From NCBI GenBank assembly GCA_003946805.1, contig RPSH01000002.1:167150-231149 (forward strand): 64,000 nt of DNA, in the 5' to 3' direction. Made by a program: the position numbers and the translations under genes. This document shows, piece after piece, positions 8,817 through 16,463 of the stretch; positions within the stretch are counted from its first letter, which is position 1, and the number at the start of each line of letters is the position of its first letter. This stretch comes from Bacillus sp. 2B10. Lineage in GTDB: Bacteria; Pseudomonadota; Alphaproteobacteria; Sphingomonadales; Sphingomonadaceae. The notes below the pieces were generated by a model, which searched no databases, was not told the origin of the DNA, and saw only the letters and a list, made by a program, of their open reading frames with translations.

Positions 8817-9841
8817 GCGTTGTTTCCCCTTATGCCCCGGTTTTCCGGGTCTTCCCGTGGTGAAGTGGTGTCGCGCACGACCAGGGTCGGTGCGCGCAGT
8901 TCGATGCCGTGGTCGTCGGCGCCGTCGATCTGGTCGATCAGGCGGGCGACCGCGCGTTCGCCCAGCTGCGCGATGTTGATGCGCAGCGTGGTGAGGGCAG
9001 GCGAGATGAGGCGGGCGAGCGGGATGTCGTCGAACCCGGCGACGGCGATCCGGTCGGGCACGGCGATGCCGGCACGACGCAGCGCCGTCAGGACGCCGAT
9101 CGCCATCATGTCGTTGGCGGCGAACACCGCGTCGACGTCGACGCCGCGCCCGATCAGCCGTTGGGCGATGGCCACGCCCGAATCCTCGAGGAAAGTGCCG
9201 CGTTCGACCATCGCGTCCAGCCGGGCATCGGCCATCGCCGCGCGGTATCCGGCGATGCGTTCCTCGGCATCGACATTGCCCTCAGGCCCGGCGACGTGGA
9301 CGATCCGGCGGCGTCCGGTGGCGACCAGATGGTCGACCATCATCCGCGCCCCGGTGGCGTTGTCGATGCGCAGTTCGGGCCGGGGCTGATGATGCGGCGC
9401 GCAGTTGACCATGACCGCGGGCACCCCGACCGGCAGATGGCCGAGCAGCTGGTCCGGATCGATATGCGGCGCCATCACCACCAGCCCGTCGACCCGGCCG
9501 CGCATGGTGTGCAGCGCCTCCACGGCGCGCGCCGGATCGGCGTGCATGTTCGACAGCAGCAGTTGCAGCCCGCGCTCCGACGCCTCGCGGTCCATACCGC
9601 GCAGCAGCTCCGAAAAGAACTCGCCATGCAGTTCGGGCAGGACGACGCCGATCGCGTTCGACCGCGCGAGGCTGAGCGAGCGCGCACCGGCATGGGGGAC
9701 GTAGCCGAGGCTGGCGGCGGCGGCCTGCACCTTCTCGCGGAGCGCCGGGCGGACGTTTTCGTGGCGATTGAGCACGCGCGAGACCGAGGCGACCGATACG
9801 TCGGCCGCGCGAGCCACGTCGCGGATGGTGGCGTTCGCCAT
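8813..9841 (-). CDS. LacI-family transcriptional regulator of the glucan locus
   Basis: 342 residues, starting MANATIRDVARAADVS. The N-terminal LacI HTH and hinge (residues 3-55: VSVASVSRVLNRHENVRP) are followed by a periplasmic-binding-protein-like sensor domain (GVVLPELHGEFFSELL, VFAANDMMAIGVL, VAGFDDIPLARLISP). Such proteins bind a palindromic operator and release or bind it when a sugar is present. A perfect 14-bp LacI-type palindrome lies 77 bp upstream, between this gene and the GH3 gene. The stop overlaps the receptor start (ATGA), so regulator and receptor are probably co-translated. The frame stays open upstream but has no good start. Confidence 0.93.
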   Translation of the reverse strand: MANATIRDVARAADVSVASVSRVLNRHENVRPALREKVQAAAASLGYVPHAGARSLSLARSNAIGVVLPELHGEFFSELLRGMDREASERGLQLLLSNMHADPARAVEALHTMRGRVDGLVVMAPHIDPDQLLGHLPVGVPAVMVNCAPHHQPRPELRIDNATGARMMVDHLVATGRRRIVHVAGPEGNVDAEERIAGYRAAMADARLDAMVERGTFLEDSGVAIAQRLIGRGVDVDAVFAANDMMAIGVLTALRRAGIAVPDRIAVAGFDDIPLARLISPALTTLRINIAQLGERAVARLIDQIDGADDHGIELRAPTLVVRDTTSPREDPENRGIRGNNA

Positions 9842-9917
9842 GCTCTCGTCATCCACTCCCTGTTTCGTCCGCGCCCATCGCGGCGAATCCGCCGGCTGCC
9901 ATGCCGATCGCTCTTGA

Positions 9918-9931
9918 TGTAACCGGTTACA
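9918..9931. promoter_or_regulatory. LacI-family operator, perfect 14-bp palindrome
   Basis: TGTAACCGGTTACA is a perfect inverted repeat with the central CG pair usual in LacI-family operators. It sits alone in the 171-bp gap between the divergent lacI and GH3 genes, so one site could control both directions. The assignment to the adjacent regulator is inferred from position. Confidence 0.8.
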
Positions 9932-10012
9932 AGAATCTACAACGCGCTTCAACCAAAGATTCGAAACACATGTGCAGCTCGATCGTTGCGCAACCGACAC
10001 AGAGGGGATCGC

Positions 10013-12298
10013 ATGGAAGACAGTCGCATTTCGCGCCGGGCGCTGATGATGGGCGCCGGGGCCATCGTCGCATGGAACGCGTCGCCGGCGCGCGCGCTGC
10101 TGGCGCAGGCGGGCACGGCGCTGCCCGCGGCGGCAGAGGCGCTGCTGGCGCAGATGACGGTCGAGGAAAAGGCGGGGCAGCTGACGCTGATGGCCGCGGC
10201 GTGGGCGGGGGGTGCCGCCAACGCGCTCAATCCGATCGGCGCGACCGCGACCTTCGACGAACAGCTGGCGCAGGTGCGTGCCGGCCAGCTGACCGGCGTG
10301 TTCAACGGCAATGGCGCCGAAATGGCGCGGCGGATGCAGCTGGTCGCGATGCGCGAGCAGCGGTTGAAGATCCCCCTCCTGTTCGCCGCCGACATCATCC
10401 ACGGCTTCCGTACCGTGTTCCCGATGCCGCTGGCGGAGGCGGGCAGCTTCGACGCCGACCTTGCCGAGCGCACTGCGCGGGCGGCCGCGGTCGAGGCATC
10501 GGCAGCCGGGATCGACTGGACCTTCGCGCCGATGGTCGACATCGCCCGCGACCAGCGCTGGGGCCGCGGGATCGAGGGGGCGGGCGAGGACCTGCTGCTC
10601 GGCAAGGTCATGGCCGATGCCCGCGTCCGCGGGTTCCAGGGACGTCGCGGCCTGACCGCCGACGATGCCGTCGCCGCCTGTGCCAAGCATTTCGCGGCGT
10701 ACGGCGCGGCCGAGGCCGGGCTCGACTACAATACGGTCGACATTTCCGAACGCACCTTGCGCGAAACCTATTTCCCGCCGTTCCAGACCGCGTTCGCCGC
10801 CGGTGCGCCGACGACGATGGCGTCGTTCAACGAACTGTCGGGCGTGCCGGCCACCGCCAATCCGTGGTTGCTGGACACCATCCTGCGCAAGGAATGGGGC
10901 TTCGGCGGGCTGGTGGTGTCCGACTATACCGGCGACGAGGAACTGATCGCGCACGGCTTTGCCATGGACGCGCGCGAAGCGACGAAGCTCGCCTTCCTCG
11001 CCGGGGTCGACATGTCGATGCAGTCGGGCTTCTACCTGAAGCACCTGCCCGATCTGGTCGCGAAAGGCGAGGTGCCGATGGCGCGGCTCGACCAGGCGGT
11101 GCGCCGCGTGCTGGCGCTCAAGGCGCAGCTAGGCCTGTTCGACGATCCGTTCCGCCGCATCGATCCGCGCCGCGAAAAGGCGCGGGTGCGCACCGCCGCC
11201 CATCTGAAGCTGTCGCGCGAGGCGGGCGCACGCTCGATTGTGATGCTCAAGAACGATGGCGACCTGCTGCCGCTGCCCAAATCGGGCAAGAAGATCGCGC
11301 TGATCGGTCCTTTCGTGCAGGGGCAGCGCGAACTGATCGGCACATGGAACGTCTATGGTTCGGATGCCGAAGCGGTCGACCTGCTGACTGGCGTCCGCGC
11401 CGCGGTCACCGATCCCGCGCTGGTCACCGCGGTCGACGGATCGGGCATCACCGACGCGATTCCCGGTGGGATCGAGGCGGCGGTGATTGCCGCGTCGCAG
11501 GCCGACATCGTGCTGCTGGCGATCGGGGAGTCGCAGAAGATGTCGGGCGAGGCGCAGTCGCGCGTCGATATCGGCATTCCGCAGGCGCAGCTCGATCTGG
11601 CGCAGGCGGTCCTCGCCACCGGCAAGCCGACGGTCATCCTGCTGCGCAACGGCCGGGCGATGGTGCTCGACAAGCCGGTGCTCGACGCGCGCGCGATCCT
11701 CGTCACCTGGTTCCTCGGATCGCAGAGCGGACCGGCGACCGCCGACATCCTGTTCGGCAACGTGTCGCCCTCGGCGCGTCTCCCGGTCAGCTTTCCCTAC
11801 GCGACCGGGCAGCAGCCCTATTATTATGCGCACAAGACCACCGGTCGCCCCAATCCGCCGGGGCCGCCGATCGACTACAAGGCGCGCTATCGCGAGGGGC
11901 CGAACGCGGCGCGCTTCGCGTTCGGGCACGGGCTGACCTATGGTCGCATCGCCTATAGCGATCTAGATCTCGGCGGCGGGCGGCTGAACAGCGACGGCGC
12001 GCTGAAGGTCCGCGCGCGCATCACCAACAGCGGCACGCGCGCCGCGACCGAGGTGGTGCAGCTCTACACCCACGACGTCACCGCCAGCATCACCCGCCCG
12101 GTACGCGAGATGAAGGCGTTCCAGCGCGTGACGCTGGCGCCCGGCGAATCGAAGACGGTCGAATTCACGCTGCGCGCCGACGACCTGCGCTTCATCGGCA
12201 TTCAGAACCGCCCGGTGGTGGAGCCCGGCAGCTTCCGCATCTGGGTGGCACCGTCGGCCGAGGCGGAAGGGGTGAACGGCAGCTTCGTGCTGGCGTAA
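10013..12298 (+). CDS. bglX: GH3 beta-glucosidase, exported
   Basis: 761 residues with an N-terminal twin-arginine-like export signal (ISRRALMMGAGAIVAW, cleavage near SPARA). The GH3 (alpha/beta) barrel has KHF at about 225 and the nucleophile Asp304 in GLVVSDYTGDEEL. The C-terminal alpha/beta sandwich carries LLAIGESQKMSGEAQSR, and a fibronectin-III-like tail follows (TEVVQLYTHD). It should release glucose from oligosaccharides in the periplasm. The ATG was chosen for the AGAGGGGA ribosome site 5 nt upstream. It diverges from lacI across the palindromic operator. The symbol reflects resemblance to periplasmic BglX; linkage specificity cannot be read from the sequence. Confidence 0.93.
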   Translation: MEDSRISRRALMMGAGAIVAWNASPARALLAQAGTALPAAAEALLAQMTVEEKAGQLTLMAAAWAGGAANALNPIGATATFDEQLAQVRAGQLTGVFNGNGAEMARRMQLVAMREQRLKIPLLFAADIIHGFRTVFPMPLAEAGSFDADLAERTARAAAVEASAAGIDWTFAPMVDIARDQRWGRGIEGAGEDLLLGKVMADARVRGFQGRRGLTADDAVAACAKHFAAYGAAEAGLDYNTVDISERTLRETYFPPFQTAFAAGAPTTMASFNELSGVPATANPWLLDTILRKEWGFGGLVVSDYTGDEELIAHGFAMDAREATKLAFLAGVDMSMQSGFYLKHLPDLVAKGEVPMARLDQAVRRVLALKAQLGLFDDPFRRIDPRREKARVRTAAHLKLSREAGARSIVMLKNDGDLLPLPKSGKKIALIGPFVQGQRELIGTWNVYGSDAEAVDLLTGVRAAVTDPALVTAVDGSGITDAIPGGIEAAVIAASQADIVLLAIGESQKMSGEAQSRVDIGIPQAQLDLAQAVLATGKPTVILLRNGRAMVLDKPVLDARAILVTWFLGSQSGPATADILFGNVSPSARLPVSFPYATGQQPYYYAHKTTGRPNPPGPPIDYKARYREGPNAARFAFGHGLTYGRIAYSDLDLGGGRLNSDGALKVRARITNSGTRAATEVVQLYTHDVTASITRPVREMKAFQRVTLAPGESKTVEFTLRADDLRFIGIQNRPVVEPGSFRIWVAPSAEAEGVNGSFVLA

Positions 12299-12310
12299 TG
12301 ATGACGAACT

Positions 12311-12334
12311 CCCTCTCCCTCCCCGGGGAGAGGG
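12311..12334. terminator. hairpin after the GH3 gene
   Basis: CCCTCTCC (12311-12318) pairs with GGAGAGGG (12327-12334). It starts 13 bp after the GH3 stop but has no U-tract, so it may be a terminator stem or an extragenic palindrome. Confidence 0.4.
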
Positions 12335-12401
12335 TCAGCGCCTGACGCACCCGGCACCGGTCGTCGCGCGTTAACTCCTTTACGACGAAGGAGAAGATGC
12401 G

Positions 12402-12641
12402 ATGACTGATGACGGAAAGCAGCCGAACCAGGCGATGGGCGGCACATCCGACGCCGCCAGGCCCGATGGCGTCAGCAATGTCGACGGCGGCGGGGAATCA
12501 GGCGGCGGGGCCTACCCCAATCCGCACGACGACAGCCATGCCGGTCGTTTTCAGGGCGGGCAGAGCGAACGGGACTATCATGGCGGCCCCGGCGGCCCGG
12601 ACAGTCAGGCGGCCGGTACGGACGGGTCCGACTCCGAATAA
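12402..12641 (+). CDS. small glycine-rich hydrophilic protein
   Basis: 79 residues, very polar and low in complexity (rich in Gly, Asp, Ser), with no membrane segment or Cys. A good ribosome site (AAGGAG, 8 nt before the ATG) supports translation. The 3' end overlaps the convergent IclR gene by 37 bp. The composition resembles small disordered stress-related proteins, but I do not recognise the family. Confidence 0.6.
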   Translation: MTDDGKQPNQAMGGTSDAARPDGVSNVDGGGESGGGAYPNPHDDSHAGRFQGGQSERDYHGGPGGPDSQAAGTDGSDSE

Positions 12642-13387
12642 CCAAGGTCGCGGCTGATCGCCTGCGCGGTCGCCGCGACCCGCGGGCCGATCGCGTCGAC
12701 GGTGTCGTCGGTCAGATATTGCGCGGCGGTGGCGATGCCGACCGCCGCGACGATCCCGCGCGACACGTCGCGAATCGGTGCCGCGATCGATCGGATGCCG
12801 TCATGGCCGACACTGTCGTGGATGACATGCCCGCGCGCGATATTGACGCGCATCGCCGCAACCCATGGCGCCGGATCGCTGCCGCCGGTCGCGCGGTGCA
12901 GGCGGGCCAGCCCGCTATCGTCCTCGTCGAACAGCAATGCCTTGCCAAGGCCGGTCTGCGCCACCGGACGCCGGTCGCCGGGGCGGGTCGACACCTCCAG
13001 CCGCCGCCGCCCCGCCGCGCGGTCGAGGTGCAGCGAATGGTCGCCGTCGCGCCGGCCGAGGAACACGCACAGTCCGGTGTCGGCGGACAGCGCCTCCATC
13101 CGCGCCCGGGCGGTGCGGACCAGATCGATCCGGCGATGCGCGGTGAACCCCAGCTGCAACAACATCGGGCCCAGCGTCAGCAGCCCGCGCTCCGCCGGTG
13201 CCACATAGCCGCGTTCGACCAGCGCCGCCGCCAGCCGGTGCGTGGTGGTGCGTGCCAGCCCCAGCCGCCGCGCCAGCTCGGCGACGCGCAGCGGCTCGTC
13301 GCGCAGCGCCTCGACCAGGTCGAGCCCGCGCATCAGGGTCTGTGTGCCGCGGGCGGCGCCGCCTGCGTCTGCGATCGGTTCGGTCAT
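12605..13387 (-). CDS. IclR-family transcriptional regulator
   Basis: 260 residues. An N-terminal winged helix (TQTLMRGLDLVEALRDEPL, then LARRLGLARTTTHRLAAALVERGYV at about 37-62) is followed by an IclR effector-binding domain (TGLGKALL, GHDGIRSIAAPIRD). Members control sugar-acid, aromatic or glyoxylate catabolism; the ligand here is unknown. It lies 41 bp downstream of the ROK kinase gene on the same strand and may be co-transcribed with it. Confidence 0.9.
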   Translation of the reverse strand: MTEPIADAGGAARGTQTLMRGLDLVEALRDEPLRVAELARRLGLARTTTHRLAAALVERGYVAPAERGLLTLGPMLLQLGFTAHRRIDLVRTARARMEALSADTGLCVFLGRRDGDHSLHLDRAAGRRRLEVSTRPGDRRPVAQTGLGKALLFDEDDSGLARLHRATGGSDPAPWVAAMRVNIARGHVIHDSVGHDGIRSIAAPIRDVSRGIVAAVGIATAAQYLTDDTVDAIGPRVAATAQAISRDLGYSESDPSVPAA

Positions 13388-13428
13388 CGCGACATAGTAT
13401 CAGCGGCGTGCCTCCGCGCTAGCCCGCG

Positions 13429-14310
13429 TCACGCGGCGTCCAGCAACGCCTGCGCCATCACCATCGTGCCGAGCGGCCCCGCTTCGTCGCCCAGCCCGGC
13501 CGGCACGATCCGCTCGTCGATCGACTGCGCATCGACGAACCCCAGATAGCCGCCGAGCGCCGCGACCACCCGTTCGCGCACCATCGGCAACAGCTGCGGC
13601 TGGCCCAACCCGACTCCGCCGCCGACGATGATCCGGGCGGGCGAGAGGGTGAGGAACAGCGTCGCGAACGCCTCGCCCAGCGCATCGGCGACATCGCGCC
13701 ATGCCGGATCGTCGGCGGTGAGCAGGTGCGCCGGCTTGCCCGTCCGCGCGGCGATCGCCGGCCCGCTGACCAGCCCTTCGAGGCAATCGCCATGGAACGG
13801 ACAGGCGCCGGCGAAATCGTCTCCCGTGCGGCGGCGAACGCGGATATGCCCCGCCTCCGGATGCATCATGCCCGTCACCGGCTGCCCGCCGACGATGATT
13901 CCCATGCCGACGCCGGTCCCGACCGTGACGTAGAGATAATCGGACAGCCCTGCCGCCGCCCCGTAGCGACCTTCGCCCAGCGCCGCGCCGGTCACGTCGG
14001 TATGGAACGCCACCCGGTCGAACCCGTCGCCCAGCGGGCCGACGATATCCGCGCCTGCCCAGTGCGGCTTCGGCGTCGGCAGCATGCGGCCTTCCGAGAC
14101 CGAAATCGGCCCGAAGCTGGCGATCCCGATCGCTTCCGGACGATAGGCGTCGCGCCATGCGGCGAGCTTCGCCGACAGCGCGCCCAGCGTCTCCTCCGGG
14201 GTCGTGGTCGGCACCCGGAACCGGTCGATGATCTCGTGCCCGCGCCCGACGACCGCGATCGACTTGGTTCCGCCCAGCTCGACGCCGGCCACCATCGCTT
14301 CCGAACCCAT
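13429..14310 (-). CDS. ROK-family sugar kinase (fructokinase/mannofructokinase-like)
   Basis: 293 residues. The ATP-binding N-terminus (GVELGGTKSIAVV), YVTVGTGVGMGIIV, and a zinc motif ending FHGDCLEGLVSGPAI match ROK fructokinases. The enzyme phosphorylates a free hexose so it can enter glycolysis. The start MGSEAM was chosen over an ATG 18 nt upstream because AGAGGA sits 6 nt before it. It diverges from a second LacI regulator across a palindrome, so it is probably sugar-induced. It could serve the glucose released by the nearby beta-glucosidase, though its subfamily favours fructose or mannose. Confidence 0.88.
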   Translation of the reverse strand: MGSEAMVAGVELGGTKSIAVVGRGHEIIDRFRVPTTTPEETLGALSAKLAAWRDAYRPEAIGIASFGPISVSEGRMLPTPKPHWAGADIVGPLGDGFDRVAFHTDVTGAALGEGRYGAAAGLSDYLYVTVGTGVGMGIIVGGQPVTGMMHPEAGHIRVRRRTGDDFAGACPFHGDCLEGLVSGPAIAARTGKPAHLLTADDPAWRDVADALGEAFATLFLTLSPARIIVGGGVGLGQPQLLPMVRERVVAALGGYLGFVDAQSIDERIVPAGLGDEAGPLGTMVMAQALLDAA

Positions 14311-14402
14311 CGCCCATCCTCTCGCCATTACCGGCCTGCTCATGGCGCAGCGTACCGCCGCACGGCAAGGCCGGCCTTTGCGCGGCAGAGGTACTTGCAT
14401 CG

Positions 14403-14414
14403 GCAATCGATTGC
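14403..14414. promoter_or_regulatory. LacI-family operator, 12-bp palindrome
   Basis: GCAATCGATTGC is a perfect palindrome with a central CG in the gap between the divergent ROK kinase and second lacI genes. It differs in sequence from the operator at 9918, which suits a different regulator. Function is inferred from position. Confidence 0.65.
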
Positions 14415-14480
14415 AACGAATCGTTACGGCGGTATCTTTCCGCTGGCAGAACGAAGGAATATGTTCGTACAAGCAACGGC

Positions 14481-15509
14481 ATGGAAGAACCGGCCAATTC
14501 ATCGCCGCGGGTGCGGACGATAGCAGATCTCGCGCGGTTGGCGGGCGTGTCGCCGGGGACGGTGTCGCGGGCACTGGCGGGCAAGTCGCTGGTCAATGCC
14601 GAAACCCGCGACCGGATCCAGGCGCTGGCCAGCGAACACAGCTTTCGCCCCAATCAGATGGCCAGCCGGCTGCGGACCCAGCGCACCGGAGTGATCGGGG
14701 TCGTCGTGCCGCTGGGTCACGAACGGCGCCAGCATCTGTCCGATCCGTTCTTCATGACCATGCTCGGCTTCCTCGCCGATCGCCTGACCGAGGACGGCTA
14801 CGACCTGATGTTGTCGCGCGTCATTCCCGACGCGACCGACTGGCTGGAGCGGATCGTCGATTCGGGGATGATGGACGGCGTGCTGCTGATCGGTCAGTCC
14901 GACCAGTTTCATACCATCGAACGCGTCGCGCGGCGCTATCGGCCGCTGGTGGCATGGGGCAGCAGCAACCTGCCGGGGCAGGTACATTGCGCGATCGGCA
15001 CCGACAACATCGCCGGCGGGCGGCTGGCGGGCGAACGGCTGGTCGCCCGCGGTGCGCGGCGCATCGCGTTCCTCGGCGAACTGCGCGCCCCCGAGATCCG
15101 CCAGCGCTGCGAAGGCGTGGCGCAGGCGCTGGCGACCGCCAGCATCGCCCGGCCGCCGCTCCAGCTCGACACGCACCTTGCGTCGGACGTGATGGAGCAG
15201 GAGATCGCGGCGCATCTGGCGCGCGTCGGTCACGAGATCGATGGCATCGCCGCCGCATCCGACGTGATCGCGGTGACCACGCTGCGCGTCCTTGCCGACC
15301 GTGGCATCCGTGTGCCGCACGATATGCCGGTCGTCGGCTATGACGACCTGCCGCTCGCGGTCAGCGCGGTGCCGCGCATCACCACCGTGCGCCAGGATAT
15401 CGCGCGCGGCGCCAACGAGATGGTCTCCGCGCTGTTCCGTCGCATCGCCGGCGAGGACGCGCCATCGGTGGTGATGCCGCCGGTGCTGATCGAACGCGAT
15501 TCCGCCTGA
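14481..15509 (+). CDS. LacI-family transcriptional regulator (second)
   Basis: 342 residues. HTH and hinge at about 12-65 (TIADLARLAGVSPGTVSRAL), then the sensor domain with GVIGVVVPLGHERRQHLSD, GIAAASDVIAVTTLRVL and VVGYDDLPLAVS. It diverges from the ROK sugar kinase, with a 12-bp palindrome between them, which suggests it controls that kinase and itself. No strong ribosome site precedes the ATG; AAGGAA is about 24 nt away, so the start is less certain than the family. Confidence 0.9.
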   Translation: MEEPANSSPRVRTIADLARLAGVSPGTVSRALAGKSLVNAETRDRIQALASEHSFRPNQMASRLRTQRTGVIGVVVPLGHERRQHLSDPFFMTMLGFLADRLTEDGYDLMLSRVIPDATDWLERIVDSGMMDGVLLIGQSDQFHTIERVARRYRPLVAWGSSNLPGQVHCAIGTDNIAGGRLAGERLVARGARRIAFLGELRAPEIRQRCEGVAQALATASIARPPLQLDTHLASDVMEQEIAAHLARVGHEIDGIAAASDVIAVTTLRVLADRGIRVPHDMPVVGYDDLPLAVSAVPRITTVRQDIARGANEMVSALFRRIAGEDAPSVVMPPVLIERDSA

Positions 15510-15584
15510 CGGACGGGGCAGGGGAGCGATCAACCCACTTGCGTCCCGGTGGCGCCCGACGCTATCGCTCGGCCACGGCGCGTG

Positions 15585-15657
15585 GGGCCTGTAGCTCAAT
15601 GGTTAGAGCTGGCCGCTCATAACGGCTAGGTTGCGGGTTCGAGTCCTGCCGGGCCCA
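15585..15657 (+). tRNA. tRNA with CAT anticodon, probably tRNA-Ile2 (lysidine-modified)
   Basis: Cloverleaf: acceptor GGGCCTG/CGGGCCC, D stem GCTC/GAGC, anticodon loop CTCATAA with CAT at 15618-15620, and T loop TTCGAGT. It resembles tRNA-Ile2 (whose C34 is changed to lysidine by TilS) more than initiator or elongator tRNA-Met. The CCA end is not encoded (ACGC follows the stem). The Ile2-versus-Met call rests on overall resemblance. Confidence 0.88.
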
Positions 15658-15661
15658 CGCG

Positions 15662-15985
15662 CGCTGCATCCGTGGCGACGACCCGAAAGGCTGATGGACG
15701 CGATGTCCGCCCGACGGCCGGTCACGCAGCAGCGGGATCAACAGGGCGGCAACTGCCCGTCCCCGCACATCGCGATCGGACTGGAGTAGGACATAGGGGC
15801 CATGGCGCGCTCCGGCCCGGCCGCCGCCGACACCGTAGCGTGTGCGGGCGTCGCGTTCGTAGCCGACCTGCACCGATATTCCGGGATCATCATGGTAATA
15901 GCGTTCGTACAGGATGTCGCCGCCTTCCTGCGCCACGACCGGTACGGCGGGCGCGACCGCGGAGGCCAATACGAGGGTAAGGCAT
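15662..15985 (-). pseudogene. possible remnant of a small secreted protein, frameshifted at the start
   Basis: On the minus strand a signal-peptide-like stretch (LTLVLASAVAPAVPVVAQ) leads into GGDILYERYYHDDPGISVQ. The nearest ATG (15985) is one base out of frame with it, and the frame runs into the tRNA without its own stop. A single-base insertion after the ATG would explain this. No family recognised; chance similarity is possible. It occupies most of the 608-bp gap between the two tRNA genes, the rest of which shows nothing. Confidence 0.22.
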
Positions 15986-16265
15986 CTGCCAACCGTCGTC
16001 CGTTTCCTCGTGGTTCCTCGCCGGAAAAGGTTGCGGGACCGGTGACTCGCCCGTTGGCGATCGACAGCGCGCGCGCGACCGGCGTGGCAGCGGGAGGAAA
16101 AGTCTGTGCCAGAACGACGTTGCATCCATGGGTTTGCCTGGGCGCGCCGACGCGCCGTGCAGCATGACGGGTGAAGCGCGGCATTGCCGCCGACGCACGA
16201 TCGCGTCCGTCCTGCGGGGGGCGCTTGTGCCGTGCCACGAATGCGACTAGGGCCGCTGCTCGCGT

Positions 16266-16342
<77 letters not shown>

Positions 16343-16463
16343 CAAGATTAATCACTTGGCGGACGCCCGGTAGAGCCAGTTTACAGGTGGTTTACACCGC
16401 GGCCGGTTTAAGAGCGTCGTGACGCCCCTTACGCCACCCCGATGGCCATGCTCGCCGCAGCGG

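Noticed and set aside
5604..9389. Plus-strand open frame of over 1,200 codons across the receptor and glucanase genes
   Set aside because: Antisense shadow produced by high GC; composition is Arg/Glu/Val-rich without domains, and the minus-strand genes have clear motifs.
12409..12657. Alternative frame over the small glycine-rich gene
   Set aside because: No ribosome site; the frame starting at 12402 has AAGGAG at good spacing.
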